Assembly: GCF_965227735.1 (NCBI RefSeq)
Contig: NZ_OZ245776.1
Coordinates: 6,696,001-6,760,000, forward strand
Length of the DNA stretch: 64,000 nt
Direction of reading: 5' to 3'
From: Larkinella sp965227735
GTDB taxonomy: Bacteria; Bacteroidota; Bacteroidia; Cytophagales; Spirosomataceae
Both the position numbers and the translations under genes were made by a program. The notes beneath the pieces were generated by a model that had not been told where the DNA came from, ran no database searches, and saw only the letters and a list, made by a program, of their open reading frames with translations. Every line of letters begins with the position of its first letter. Position 1 is the first letter of the stretch. Positions 26,066 through 34,642 of the stretch are shown in pieces.

Positions 26066-29000
26066 GAAAATCAATACCGCTTGCACTGGCCACTGGCTGG
26101 TTGCTCAGTGTCGGTTATGGCCACGCCGTAGCCCAGACGCTGGCTTTTGTCCGAACACAGCAGACCGACCACCCACAGGCCGGTAAAACCGCGCCCACCC
26201 TTGGGGTGAGCCAGCCGCTGAAAAACACCTTGCTGCAATTGAAGGACTATTACGGCGTCGATATTTTATTCGAAGAATCAGTCGTGGCGCATCACCTGAG
26301 CCCGGCCGAACCGCTCAACCTCAACGCCCGGCTGGAAACCAATCTTAATCTTTTGCTGAAGAAATACGGGATGCGGTTTAAGAAACTGCGGTCCGGAGCC
26401 TATCTGATTATGCCGCCTAAAAACGAGCGGACAACGATCAGTGTACCCGTTGCCGCCACATCCGCTACGGCCGGAACCGGCCCCGTTTCGCTGGATGGCC
26501 TGATGAGTTTGTCAACCATTCAACCGATTGAAACGACCCGGGCCGATGTGCGGATCACCGGACGGGTCACGAGCGAAACCGGCGAGGGGTTGCCCGGTGT
26601 CAGTGTGGTCGTGAAAGGTACCTCGCGCGGAACGACGACCGATGTTCAGGGGCGTTATCAACTCAGCATTCCCGATGAGGCTACCGCGCTGGTTTACAGC
26701 TTTGTTGGCTACGTGAGTCAGGAGCAATTGGTACAAAACCGCTCCGTGATCGATATTCAACTGGTGCCGGATACCAAATCGCTGAACGAGGTGGTGGTAG
26801 TGGGCTATGGCCAGGTGAAAAAGAGCGATCTGACGGGAGCGGTGGCTACGGTTCCGGTCGAAGAAATTCGCAAAGTGGCTGTCACGTCACTCGATCAGGC
26901 GTTGCAGGGCCGGGCGGCTGGCGTCCAGATTACCCAGAACTCGGGTGCGCCGGGCGGTTCGACCAGCATCCGCATCCGGGGTGGTAACTCGATTCAGGGC
27001 GATAACGAGCCGCTGTATGTCATCGACGGTATTCCTTTCAAGAACGACGGCGCGAACTCTGGCTCAAGTTTCAACGTGCTGAGTACGCTCAATCCCAGCG
27101 ATATCGAGTCGATTTCGGTGCTGAAAGATGCCTCGTCCACGGCCATTTACGGGTCGCGGGGTGCGAACGGCGTGGTGATCATCACGACGAAACGGGGAAA
27201 AGCCGGGAAATCGACCATCACCTTCGATACCTATTACGGAATTCAGAATGTGCGCCGGAAATACCCGGTTTTGAACGGACGGGAATACGCCCAGTTTGTC
27301 AACGACGCCAACACGAACGAAGGTCGCCCGGCGGTGTATACGCCCGCGCAGGTCGACGCCTTTGGCGAAGGCACCGACTGGCAGGACGAGATTTTCCGGC
27401 AGGCCCCCATCGCCAACTACCAGCTTTCGATCAGCGGAGGGGATGAAAAAACGCAGTATGCCATTGCGGGCGGTTATTTCAAACAGAATGGCGTGATTGT
27501 CAACTCCGATTTTGACCGGTACTCGTTCCGGGTCAATCTGGACCGCAAGCTGACCAACAAAATCAAAATTGGCAACAGCCTGACTGTCAACCGAACCGTG
27601 ACCAACCAGGCCCGCTCGGACGGCGATTTGGGCAGTGCCGGTCTGGTGACGATGGCCGCCCTCCAGTTTCCGCCCATCCTGCCGGTTCGGAACGCCGACG
27701 GCTCCTATCTGCTGACCAATCCGGCGCTGGCTTTCACCGCCGACAACCCGGTGGCACTGGCCCGCGATAACAAAAACCGCAATACGGCCTATCGCGTTTT
27801 TGGCAGTGTTTTCGGTGATTACCAGATCATTGACGGACTGAGCCTGCGTGTTTCGCTGGGGATAGACGGTATTTTGCAAAAACAGGATTCGTATTTGCCC
27901 CGCTCGGTTTCGAGTGGCCTGGCTCAGGGCGGGTCGGCTGCGATCTTCAATTCGCAGGCCATTACCTGGCTCAACGAGAACCTGCTGACCTACACCCGCA
28001 CCTTCAACAACGACCACAACGTAACGGCCCTGATCGGGTATACGCAGCAAGCCAGCCGGACGGAAGCCAACCGGGCGCAGGCGCGTAATTTTGTGAACGA
28101 TAACCTGGGTTCGAGCAACCTGGCCTCCGGTTCTGTGCCGCTGACGCCCGAATCGAGCATCGGCACCTGGGGGCTGCAATCGTACCTGGCGCGGTTGAAT
28201 TACGGCTACAAAGACAAATACCTGCTGACGGCTTCGTTCCGAACCGACGGTTCTTCCCGGTTTGGCGCGAACAACCGTTTTGGCTATTTCCCCTCGGCGG
28301 CCCTGGCCTGGCGGGTTTCGGAAGAGGCTTTTCTGAAGAACAATGCGGTGGTCAGTGATCTGAAACTGCGGATGACGTACGGTACGACCGGCAACCAGGA
28401 CGGCATTGGCAATTACCCATCGTATTCGCTGCTGGGAACCCAGAACTACGTGTTCGGGAACACGGTTTCGACGGGCCTGGGGCCGAACCAGATTGCCAAC
28501 CCGGATCTGTCGTGGGAAACGACTTCCCAGGCTGATGTGGGCGTGGACGTTGGTTTCCTGAATGACCGGATTACCCTGACCGCCGATGCGTATCTGAAAC
28601 GGACGAAAGACCTGCTGCTGAATGTGACGGTTCCGAGTACGTCGGGGTTCTCAAGCGCCATTAAAAACCTTGGCAAAGTGGAGAACAAGGGTATCGAACT
28701 CAGCATCTCGTCGCGCAATCTGGTGGGGGCTTTCAAATGGAATACCGATTTTAACTTTGCCCTCAACCGCAACAAAGTACTGGACATTGGCGGGGCACCC
28801 CAGATTTTTGCCGGGAGTGTCGCCAACATCGGCCAGGGGCTGAACTCCGGGATCATTCGGGTGGGTGAACCCCTGGGATCGTTCTTTGGCTACGTGACCA
28901 ACGGCCTGTACCAAACCACGGATGAACTAACGGCCCTGGCCGATCCGCAGGCCCGAAAACCGGGTGACCGCAAATACCTGGATCTGAACGGCGATAAGAA

Positions 29001-29535
29001 AATCGACGACAACGACCGGACGATCATCGGCCGGGCGCAACCCAAGTTTATCGGCGGGATCAGCAACACGTTCTCGTACAAGGGTTTGGAACTGACGGCA
29101 TTCTTTCAGGGCGTTTACGGAAACAGCATCCTGAATGCCAACCGCTACGAACTCGAATACCTGAACGCGACCACCAACCAGAGCCGGGATATGCTGAACC
29201 GCTGGACACCCACCAACACCAATACCGACATCCCACGGGCATCGACCACCCGGCCCGCCAACCGCGTGTCGACCCGGCAGATCGAAGATGGGTCGTACCT
29301 GCGGCTGAAGAACCTTCAACTGGCGTACAATTTGCCGACCTCCGTGCTCAAAGGGTTGAAAATTCAGTCGGTACGGGTCTATGCAACCGCGCAGAACTAC
29401 CTGACCTGGACCAACTATTCGGGGTATGATCCGGAAGTAAACCGGTTTGGGCAGGACAGCCGGAGCCAGGGCTTCGATTACGCCAGCTACCCGGCGGCCA
29501 AAACCCTTCTGTTCGGACTTAATGTAGGATTTTAA
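26062..29535 (+). CDS. SusC/RagA-family TonB-dependent receptor with STN domain
   Basis: A 1157-residue outer-membrane transporter. After the signal peptide (1-25) come an STN signalling domain (about 48-115, KNTLLQLKDYYGVDILFEE), a carboxypeptidase-regulatory-like beta domain (about 158-245, ITGRVTSETGEGLPGVSVVVKG), the SusC signature VVVGYGQVKKSDLTGAV (near 243), and the plug (LQGRAAGVQI, IRIRGGNSIQGDNEPLYVIDGIPF). The rest is a 22-strand barrel ending in LFGLNVGF, with the terminal Phe. The STN domain is found where a receptor signals through FecR. It imports a ligand, often oligosaccharide, bound by the SusD partner. Confidence 0.95.
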   Translation: MRKSIPLALATGWLLSVGYGHAVAQTLAFVRTQQTDHPQAGKTAPTLGVSQPLKNTLLQLKDYYGVDILFEESVVAHHLSPAEPLNLNARLETNLNLLLKKYGMRFKKLRSGAYLIMPPKNERTTISVPVAATSATAGTGPVSLDGLMSLSTIQPIETTRADVRITGRVTSETGEGLPGVSVVVKGTSRGTTTDVQGRYQLSIPDEATALVYSFVGYVSQEQLVQNRSVIDIQLVPDTKSLNEVVVVGYGQVKKSDLTGAVATVPVEEIRKVAVTSLDQALQGRAAGVQITQNSGAPGGSTSIRIRGGNSIQGDNEPLYVIDGIPFKNDGANSGSSFNVLSTLNPSDIESISVLKDASSTAIYGSRGANGVVIITTKRGKAGKSTITFDTYYGIQNVRRKYPVLNGREYAQFVNDANTNEGRPAVYTPAQVDAFGEGTDWQDEIFRQAPIANYQLSISGGDEKTQYAIAGGYFKQNGVIVNSDFDRYSFRVNLDRKLTNKIKIGNSLTVNRTVTNQARSDGDLGSAGLVTMAALQFPPILPVRNADGSYLLTNPALAFTADNPVALARDNKNRNTAYRVFGSVFGDYQIIDGLSLRVSLGIDGILQKQDSYLPRSVSSGLAQGGSAAIFNSQAITWLNENLLTYTRTFNNDHNVTALIGYTQQASRTEANRAQARNFVNDNLGSSNLASGSVPLTPESSIGTWGLQSYLARLNYGYKDKYLLTASFRTDGSSRFGANNRFGYFPSAALAWRVSEEAFLKNNAVVSDLKLRMTYGTTGNQDGIGNYPSYSLLGTQNYVFGNTVSTGLGPNQIANPDLSWETTSQADVGVDVGFLNDRITLTADAYLKRTKDLLLNVTVPSTSGFSSAIKNLGKVENKGIELSISSRNLVGAFKWNTDFNFALNRNKVLDIGGAPQIFAGSVANIGQGLNSGIIRVGEPLGSFFGYVTNGLYQTTDELTALADPQARKPGDRKYLDLNGDKKIDDNDRTIIGRAQPKFIGGISNTFSYKGLELTAFFQGVYGNSILNANRYELEYLNATTNQSRDMLNRWTPTNTNTDIPRASTTRPANRVSTRQIEDGSYLRLKNLQLAYNLPTSVLKGLKIQSVRVYATAQNYLTWTNYSGYDPEVNRFGQDSRSQGFDYASYPAAKTLLFGLNVGF

Positions 29536-29539
29536 AACG

Positions 29540-30970
29540 ATGAAAAAGAACATACTCCTTCTTTGCCTGATCGGCCTGATGACGTCCTGTGAAGTGCTGG
29601 ACCAGAAGCCCGAATCGAATTTTACGCCCACGAATTTTTATAAAAACGCAGACGATGCCAAAGCGGCTGTCAGTGCGGTCTATGACCCACTGAACAACGC
29701 GAACCTGTATAGTCAGGTGATGTGGATTTTGCAGGATCAGGCCACCGACGATGCCGAGTGGGGCAATGGCCGCTCTACCGCGAACCAGCCGAAAAACGAC
29801 CTCGACAAATATACGTTTACTCCGGCCACCAACACCTTCCAGGCCATTTGGTCGACGGTTTATTCCGCCATCAACCGGGCCAACGCGGTGATCACCCGCT
29901 TACCGGCCGTTCCGATGGATGAGGCTCTGAAAGGCCGTTATATTGCTGAAGCGAAGTTTATGCGCGGTTTTTATTACTTCACGCTGGTTCGTCTGTTTGG
30001 GGGCGTGCCGATCATGACCACCGAAACCACCTCGCTGAATGATTTGAGTGTGGCCCGGGCGTCGGTGGACGAGGTCTATACGCTGATCATTCAGGATTTT
30101 ACGGAAGCCGAAACCGTACTGCCCGCAAACTACACTGGCGCGGATCGGGGCCGGGCGACGAAAGGAGCCGCAACCGCCTATCTGGCAAAAGTGTATCTGA
30201 CGCGTCAGGACTGGGCGAAGGCAGCGGCCAAAGCGAAAGAGGTGATCGATTCGGGACAATACGATTTGTGGGCCAACTTTGCTGAGGCTTTTTTGATCGC
30301 TAACAAAAACGGCAAAGAAGCCGTCTTCGAGATGCAGGCCCTGAGTGGCGGTTTTGGTGAAGGCAGTTGGATGCAAGGCTACATGCGCCCCAATTTCGAC
30401 CGCGTCAACGGCGTTGCCGGTTTTGGCGATGACCCCGCCACCGAAAATCTGTACAAAGCCTACCGCGACGATGACAAACGCCGGAATGTTACCCTGAGAC
30501 TCTACTCGGCCACCAGCACTCCGGCGGCTCCGGCCAGCGTCCTGTTTCCGTGTTACGTCTACAAATACCTGGACCCGGCTGCGACCGGCAACGCGGATGG
30601 TGGAAACAATTATCCGATTATTCGCTATCCGGACGTATTGCTGATGTATGCCGAAGCCCTGAACGAGCTGGGTGCCAACAACGCCGAGGCTTATGCCACC
30701 ATCAACCGCATTCGCAACCGGGCCGGTTTACCCAATCTGACTCCGAATCTGACGCAGGCCCAGTTTCGGGACAGTGTGTTGCTGGAGCGACGGCTGGAAC
30801 TGGCATTTGAAGGCCACCGCTGGTATGATCTGGCCCGGACGAAACGGCTAATCAGTGCCATGAAAGCCCAGAATCCGGCGATTGCCGTGGCCGAACACCA
30901 TTATCTGTTCCCCATTCCCCAAACGGAACGTGACGTGAACCCCAAGCTGGAGCAGAATCCGGGGTATTGA
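29540..30970 (+). CDS. SusD/RagB-family surface lipoprotein
   Basis: A 476-residue lipoprotein: lipobox LMTSC puts the Cys at residue 17. The N-terminal SusD pattern (PESNFTPTNFYKNADDAKAAVSAVYDPL), the TPR-like helices and the C-terminal RagB motif (IRYPDVLLMYAEALNELG, INRIRNRAGLP, LLERRLELAFEGHRWYDLARTKRL) are all present. It forms the lid of the SusC transporter and binds the substrate. It lies four bases after susC. No glycoside hydrolase follows, so the substrate cannot be guessed from the enzymes. Confidence 0.95.
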   Translation: MKKNILLLCLIGLMTSCEVLDQKPESNFTPTNFYKNADDAKAAVSAVYDPLNNANLYSQVMWILQDQATDDAEWGNGRSTANQPKNDLDKYTFTPATNTFQAIWSTVYSAINRANAVITRLPAVPMDEALKGRYIAEAKFMRGFYYFTLVRLFGGVPIMTTETTSLNDLSVARASVDEVYTLIIQDFTEAETVLPANYTGADRGRATKGAATAYLAKVYLTRQDWAKAAAKAKEVIDSGQYDLWANFAEAFLIANKNGKEAVFEMQALSGGFGEGSWMQGYMRPNFDRVNGVAGFGDDPATENLYKAYRDDDKRRNVTLRLYSATSTPAAPASVLFPCYVYKYLDPAATGNADGGNNYPIIRYPDVLLMYAEALNELGANNAEAYATINRIRNRAGLPNLTPNLTQAQFRDSVLLERRLELAFEGHRWYDLARTKRLISAMKAQNPAIAVAEHHYLFPIPQTERDVNPKLEQNPGY

Positions 30971-30981
30971 TTTTTCAGTGT

Positions 30982-31096
30982 ACGGTTTTCGGTATACGGT
31001 TTTCGATTTACAGTTGAAAATCATTAGTTAACAATGAATGAGGAATGAAAACAACGCGTCAGCAACCGAAAACCGTAAACTGAAAACCGTTAAATC
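30982..31096. repeat. Imperfect inverted repeat of ACGGTTTTCGG words
   Basis: Left arm 30982-31015 carries ACGGTTTTCGGTATACGG and the right arm 31062-31096 the reverse complement words CCGAAAACCGTAAACTG and AAAACCGTTAAATC. It fills the gap between susD and the SGNH gene and may act as an attenuating hairpin. Confidence 0.65.
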
Positions 31097-31819
31097 ATGC
31101 AGCGTCGAACGTTTTTGCAAAGCACACTGGCCGTGGCCCCGTTTCTCGGCAAATCATTGTCTGACAGCAGTGCGTCAAAAACCGTTGAATCCAGCCCGGT
31201 GGTCATCAACGCGGGGGTTGGCGGCAACAATACCGTCGATTTGCTGGCCCGGATCGAAAAGGACTGCCTGGCGCAGCGGCCCGAATTGACCATTCTGATG
31301 GCGGGTACCAACGACGTGAACAGCAAAAAGCACGTCCCCTTGCCCGTCTACGAGCAAAACATGCGGACGATCTGTTCCAAATTGATCGCGATCCGGAGTC
31401 AGGTTGTGCTGATGACGATTCTGCCGGTATATGAACCGTACCTGATGACCCGTCACGATCCGGCTTTTTACCAGCCCGAGGGACATACGGCGCGAAAAAA
31501 GGCGATGAATGACGTCATTCGGAAAGTAGCTTTGGATAATAACCTGCCTTTGCTGGATATGCACCACATTTTTGAAACCGTAGGTAACATTGGTCTGGAA
31601 GCGAACAGCTTGCTGAAAAACGAAGCCAATAGCCACAAAACCGATGGTATTCATCCGACTGCGGAGGGGTATCGGACGATGGCCGTGGCCCTTTACACGT
31701 TTCTGGTGCAGCGTCAATTGGTGAAAAACCGCATCGTCTGCTTCGGTGACAGCATTACCCACGGCGATGGCGACGGTAAAAACTATCCGGCTTATCTTCA
31801 AAAACTCGTGGCAGCCTGA
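31097..31819 (+). CDS. SGNH/GDSL-type hydrolase with circularly permuted catalytic blocks
   Basis: A 240-residue exported protein with a twin-Arg-like start (MQRRTFLQS). The SGNH motifs occur in the order II, III, V, I: block II Gly in VVINAGVGGNNT (residues 35-46), block III GTND (70-73), block V DGIHP (183-187, catalytic D183 and H186), and only then the nucleophile block I, FGDSITHGDGDG (216-227, catalytic S219). Ordinary SGNH enzymes have block I at the N-terminus. All four residues needed for catalysis are present. The frame is continuous. The likely role is esterase, deacetylase or lyase-like processing of the ligand imported by the SusC/D pair. Confidence 0.88.
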   Translation: MQRRTFLQSTLAVAPFLGKSLSDSSASKTVESSPVVINAGVGGNNTVDLLARIEKDCLAQRPELTILMAGTNDVNSKKHVPLPVYEQNMRTICSKLIAIRSQVVLMTILPVYEPYLMTRHDPAFYQPEGHTARKKAMNDVIRKVALDNNLPLLDMHHIFETVGNIGLEANSLLKNEANSHKTDGIHPTAEGYRTMAVALYTFLVQRQLVKNRIVCFGDSITHGDGDGKNYPAYLQKLVAA

Positions 31820-31841
31820 GTGCTGCTTTTCCTGAATCACT

Positions 31842-33536
31842 ATGACTTTGTACAACCCGTTCGCTTCTGAATTCTTAAAAAAAGGGTCGGTCACCGGCCT
31901 TCTGTTGGGTTTGCTCCTGATGCTGCCCGGTTATCGTGCGTCCACCCTCAAACCGTACGCTGTGCGGCAGGCCGATGTGATCATTTATGGCGGCACGTCG
32001 GCGGCTGTGACGGCGGCCGTGCAGGTCAAAAAGATGGGCAAATCAGTCATCATCGTGTCGCCGGATAAACACCTGGGCGGTTTGTCGTCGGGCGGGCTGG
32101 GCTTCACCGACACGGGTAACAAGGAGGTTATCGGCGGACTTTCCCGCGAGTTCTACCAACGGCTTTACCAGCACTACCAGAAAGACGCTAATTGGACCTG
32201 GCAGAAACGCTCGGAATACGGTAACAAAGGTCAGGGAACGCCCGCGCTCGACGGCACCAACCGCACCATGTGGATCTTTGAACCGCACGCTGCCGAGCAG
32301 GTTTTCGAGGATTTTGTCAAAGAAAATAAGCTAACCGTGTACCGCAACGAATGGCTGGACCGGTCGGCAAGAGGTGTTCAGAAACAGGCGGGGGCCATCA
32401 CCTCGTTCAAAACGCTGAGCGGTACGGTTTATCAGGGAAAAGTGTTCATCGATGCCACCTACGAAGGCGATCTGATGGCGGCAGCGGGCGTGAAATACCA
32501 CGTCGGGCGGGAAGCCAACAGCGTCTACAACGAGACGCACAACGGCGTGCAGGTCGGCGTTTTTCAGCACGGCCACTATTTCAAGAAAAATGTGAGTCCC
32601 TACAAGATTGAAGGAGACCCCAAAAGCGGCTTGCTGCCCGAAATATCGGAGGAAGAACCGGGTGCAAACGGTACCGGCGACCACAAAATCCAGGCGTATT
32701 GTTTCCGGATGTGCCTGAGCAATCACCCCGAAAACCGCATCCCGTTCCCGAAACCCGCGGGCTACGATCCCAGTCGCTATGAACTCCTGGCCCGCGTGTT
32801 TGCCACGGGCTGGCGCGAAACGTTCGATAAATACGACCCCATTCCGAACCGCAAAACCGATACCAACAACCACGGCCCGTTCAGCACCGACTACATCGGA
32901 AAAAACTACGATTATCCCGAAGCGACCTACGAACGGCGCAAAGAGATCATCCGCGACCACGAACTGTACCAGAAAGGATTGCTGTATTACATGCAGAACG
33001 ACCCAAAAATTCCGGCGGATGTTCACCAGGCCATGCAGCAGTGGGGGTTGCCCAAAGATGAATTCAAGGACAACGGGAACTGGCCGCACCAATTGTATAT
33101 CCGGGAAGCCCGTCGGATGCTGGGCGAATTTGTCATGAAAGAAGTCGATGCCCTGGGCAAAACCGTCGTGCCGAATCCGGTGGGAATGGGTTCCTACGCG
33201 CTGGATGCCCACAATTCGCAGCGGTTTGTCAAAAAAGACGGGTTTGTGCAGAACGAAGGCGACATCGGCGTTCATCCTGATAAGCCGTATTCGATTGCCT
33301 ACGGGTCAATTGTGCCGAAAGAAAGCGAGTGCAAAAACCTGCTGGTGCCGGTTTGCGTATCGAGTTCACACATTGCCTACGGTTCCATCCGGATGGAACC
33401 GGTGTTCATGATTCTGGGACAATCGGCCGCCACAGCCGCCGTGCTGGCCATCGACGGCAAGACATCCGTTCAGAAAGTGCCGTATGCGAAACTGAAAGAG
33501 GTGCTGTTGAAGGACAAACAGCGGCTGACGCTGTAG
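31842..33536 (+). CDS. FAD-dependent oxidoreductase (FAD_oxidored, exported)
   Basis: A 564-residue protein with a membrane or signal segment (about 16-33), then the dinucleotide-binding motif DVIIYGGTSAAVTAAVQVKKMGKSVIIVSPDKHLGGLSSGG (from 45). The GGTSAA replaces GxGxxG, usual for this family (Pfam FAD_oxidored). The middle carries FIDATYEGDLMAAAGVKYHVGREA. These proteins are common in carbohydrate-utilisation loci, where the reaction is mostly unknown. It is 22 bases downstream of the SGNH gene and presumably in one transcript. Confidence 0.85.
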   Translation: MTLYNPFASEFLKKGSVTGLLLGLLLMLPGYRASTLKPYAVRQADVIIYGGTSAAVTAAVQVKKMGKSVIIVSPDKHLGGLSSGGLGFTDTGNKEVIGGLSREFYQRLYQHYQKDANWTWQKRSEYGNKGQGTPALDGTNRTMWIFEPHAAEQVFEDFVKENKLTVYRNEWLDRSARGVQKQAGAITSFKTLSGTVYQGKVFIDATYEGDLMAAAGVKYHVGREANSVYNETHNGVQVGVFQHGHYFKKNVSPYKIEGDPKSGLLPEISEEEPGANGTGDHKIQAYCFRMCLSNHPENRIPFPKPAGYDPSRYELLARVFATGWRETFDKYDPIPNRKTDTNNHGPFSTDYIGKNYDYPEATYERRKEIIRDHELYQKGLLYYMQNDPKIPADVHQAMQQWGLPKDEFKDNGNWPHQLYIREARRMLGEFVMKEVDALGKTVVPNPVGMGSYALDAHNSQRFVKKDGFVQNEGDIGVHPDKPYSIAYGSIVPKESECKNLLVPVCVSSSHIAYGSIRMEPVFMILGQSAATAAVLAIDGKTSVQKVPYAKLKEVLLKDKQRLTL

Positions 33537-33617
33537 GGGGAAGGGAATATTAAATATTAACGCGAACTGTGGGATTATGCCCTTGCCTAACAGTTGTTTA
33601 AGTGCCGGCGGCACGTA

Positions 33618-33737
33618 ATGTTAATAGCAAATGGGTATTTTATGAGTTCCAGGCGTGCCGATAGGTACGCAACTCAGCCTTTAATGCGTACCTCCGGCAC
33701 GCCTGGAACTCATAAAATACCCATTTGCTATTAACAT
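33618..33737. repeat. Long near-perfect palindrome, 52-53-nt arms
   Basis: Arms 33618-33670 and 33686-33737 match except near the inner end (CCGATAGG against CCGGAGG); loop 15 nt. It begins ATGTTAATAGCAAATGGG and has a GC-rich core CAGGCGTGCC. An outer repeat, TAACGCGAACTGTGGGATTA with its near-perfect inverse, encloses it at 33558-33578 and 33756-33776. Confidence 0.92.
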
Positions 33738-33776
33738 CGGACCCCTCCGGGGTCAATAATCTCACAGTTTGCGTTA

Positions 33777-33862
33777 AATGATAAATGGTAAATGGTAAAT
33801 GTAAAAGGAGCCTCCAGACCGGCACTTTTACATTTACCATTCATCATTTTACATTTATCATT
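33777..33862. repeat. AT-rich hairpin with TAAATG words (copy 2)
   Basis: Arms 33777-33807 and 33825-33862 share AATGATAAATG and GGTAAATGTAAAAG; the right arm has seven extra bases. The word content matches the hairpin at 14758-14850. Confidence 0.8.
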
Positions 33863-33913
33863 CTTAAAAGTGAATACCAAATCAGCTAAACGGTTTTCCA
33901 TCAGCACGATAGC

Positions 33914-33943
33914 TTGCTATTCTCCAAATCCTCTTTATCTTTG
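33914..33943 (+). promoter_or_regulatory. Bacteroidota-type promoter of the response-regulator gene
   Basis: TTG at 33914-33916, a 19-base spacer, and TATCTTTG at 33936-33943 match the TTG-N19-TAnnTTTG consensus of the Bacteroidota housekeeping sigma factor. The start codon lies 36 bases downstream. Confidence 0.65.
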
Positions 33944-33978
33944 AAAGACCCGCGAGACTCACCCTGACTCTGTTGCCT

Positions 33979-34629
33979 ATGACTCCCATACGTCTACTCT
34001 TAACGGATGATCACGAAATTATTCTGGATAGTCTGTCCCTGCTGCTGAGCCGCATTGAAGGAGTGGAAGTGGTGGGGACCCTGAACGATAGCCGGGAAGT
34101 GGTCGGATTTCTGGGAGATCATGAAGTCGATATGGTGCTGTCGGACATGAACATGCCGCACCTCGACGGGATCAATCTGACGTTGAAAATCCGCCAGCAA
34201 TTTCCCCGGATCAAAGTGCTGATGCTGACGGTTTCGGAGGATGCCGACAGCATTCGGGAAGCCTTCCGGGCCGGTATTTCGGGCTACGTAATGAAAAAAG
34301 CCGGGAAAGCCGAACTGGAGAAAGCCGTGAAAACCGTAGCCCGGGGGGAGAAGTATTTCTCGGAATCGGTCATGACCCAGTTGGTGGCATTGCCGGTAAG
34401 CCCGGTTCGGGCGCTGGACGAAGCCCCCGCGCCCCTGTCGCCCCTGACCGACCGCGAACTCGAGATCATCCGGCTGGTGGCGCAGGAACTTTCCACCAAC
34501 GCCATTGCCGAAAAACTTTTCATCAGCCCCGGAACGGTCGAAACGCACCGCCACAACATTCTGCGAAAACTGGCCGTCAAAAATTCAATCGGCATCATCA
34601 AATACGCCGTCCGGCACGGGTTGCTGTGA
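33979..34629 (+). CDS. NarL/FixJ-type response regulator
   Basis: A 216-residue two-component regulator. The receiver domain (1-125) has IRLLLTDDHEI with paired acidic residues, the phospho-acceptor in MVLSDMNMPHLDG, the conserved T in MLTVSEDAD, and K in YVMKKAGK. The C-terminal LuxR helix-turn-helix is LTDRELEIIRLVAQELSTNAIAEKLFISPGTVETHRHNI. The TTG six bases upstream is possible, but the ATG at 33979 is preferred. The gene converges on a HisKA_3-type kinase at 34643, its likely partner. Confidence 0.92.
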   Translation: MTPIRLLLTDDHEIILDSLSLLLSRIEGVEVVGTLNDSREVVGFLGDHEVDMVLSDMNMPHLDGINLTLKIRQQFPRIKVLMLTVSEDADSIREAFRAGISGYVMKKAGKAELEKAVKTVARGEKYFSESVMTQLVALPVSPVRALDEAPAPLSPLTDRELEIIRLVAQELSTNAIAEKLFISPGTVETHRHNILRKLAVKNSIGIIKYAVRHGLL

Positions 34630-34642
34630 CGTTCGGGCGGTT

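Larger units (their letters stand above)
33537..33978. other. Gene-free region with nested palindromes (second block)
   Basis: No coding frame stands out. The stretch contains an outer inverted repeat (33558-33578 with 33756-33776), a long palindrome (33618-33737), a TAAATG-type hairpin (33777-33862) and, at the right end, the regulator promoter (33914-33943). Confidence 0.75.

Noticed and set aside
27064..28179. 371-codon antisense frame in susC
   Set aside because: It is a compositional shadow of the receptor gene; His/Arg/Gly/Val-rich with no domain.
31097..31819. Frameshift fusion of two SGNH genes
   Set aside because: Only one copy of each block is present, and the frame is continuous, so permutation explains it better than fusion.
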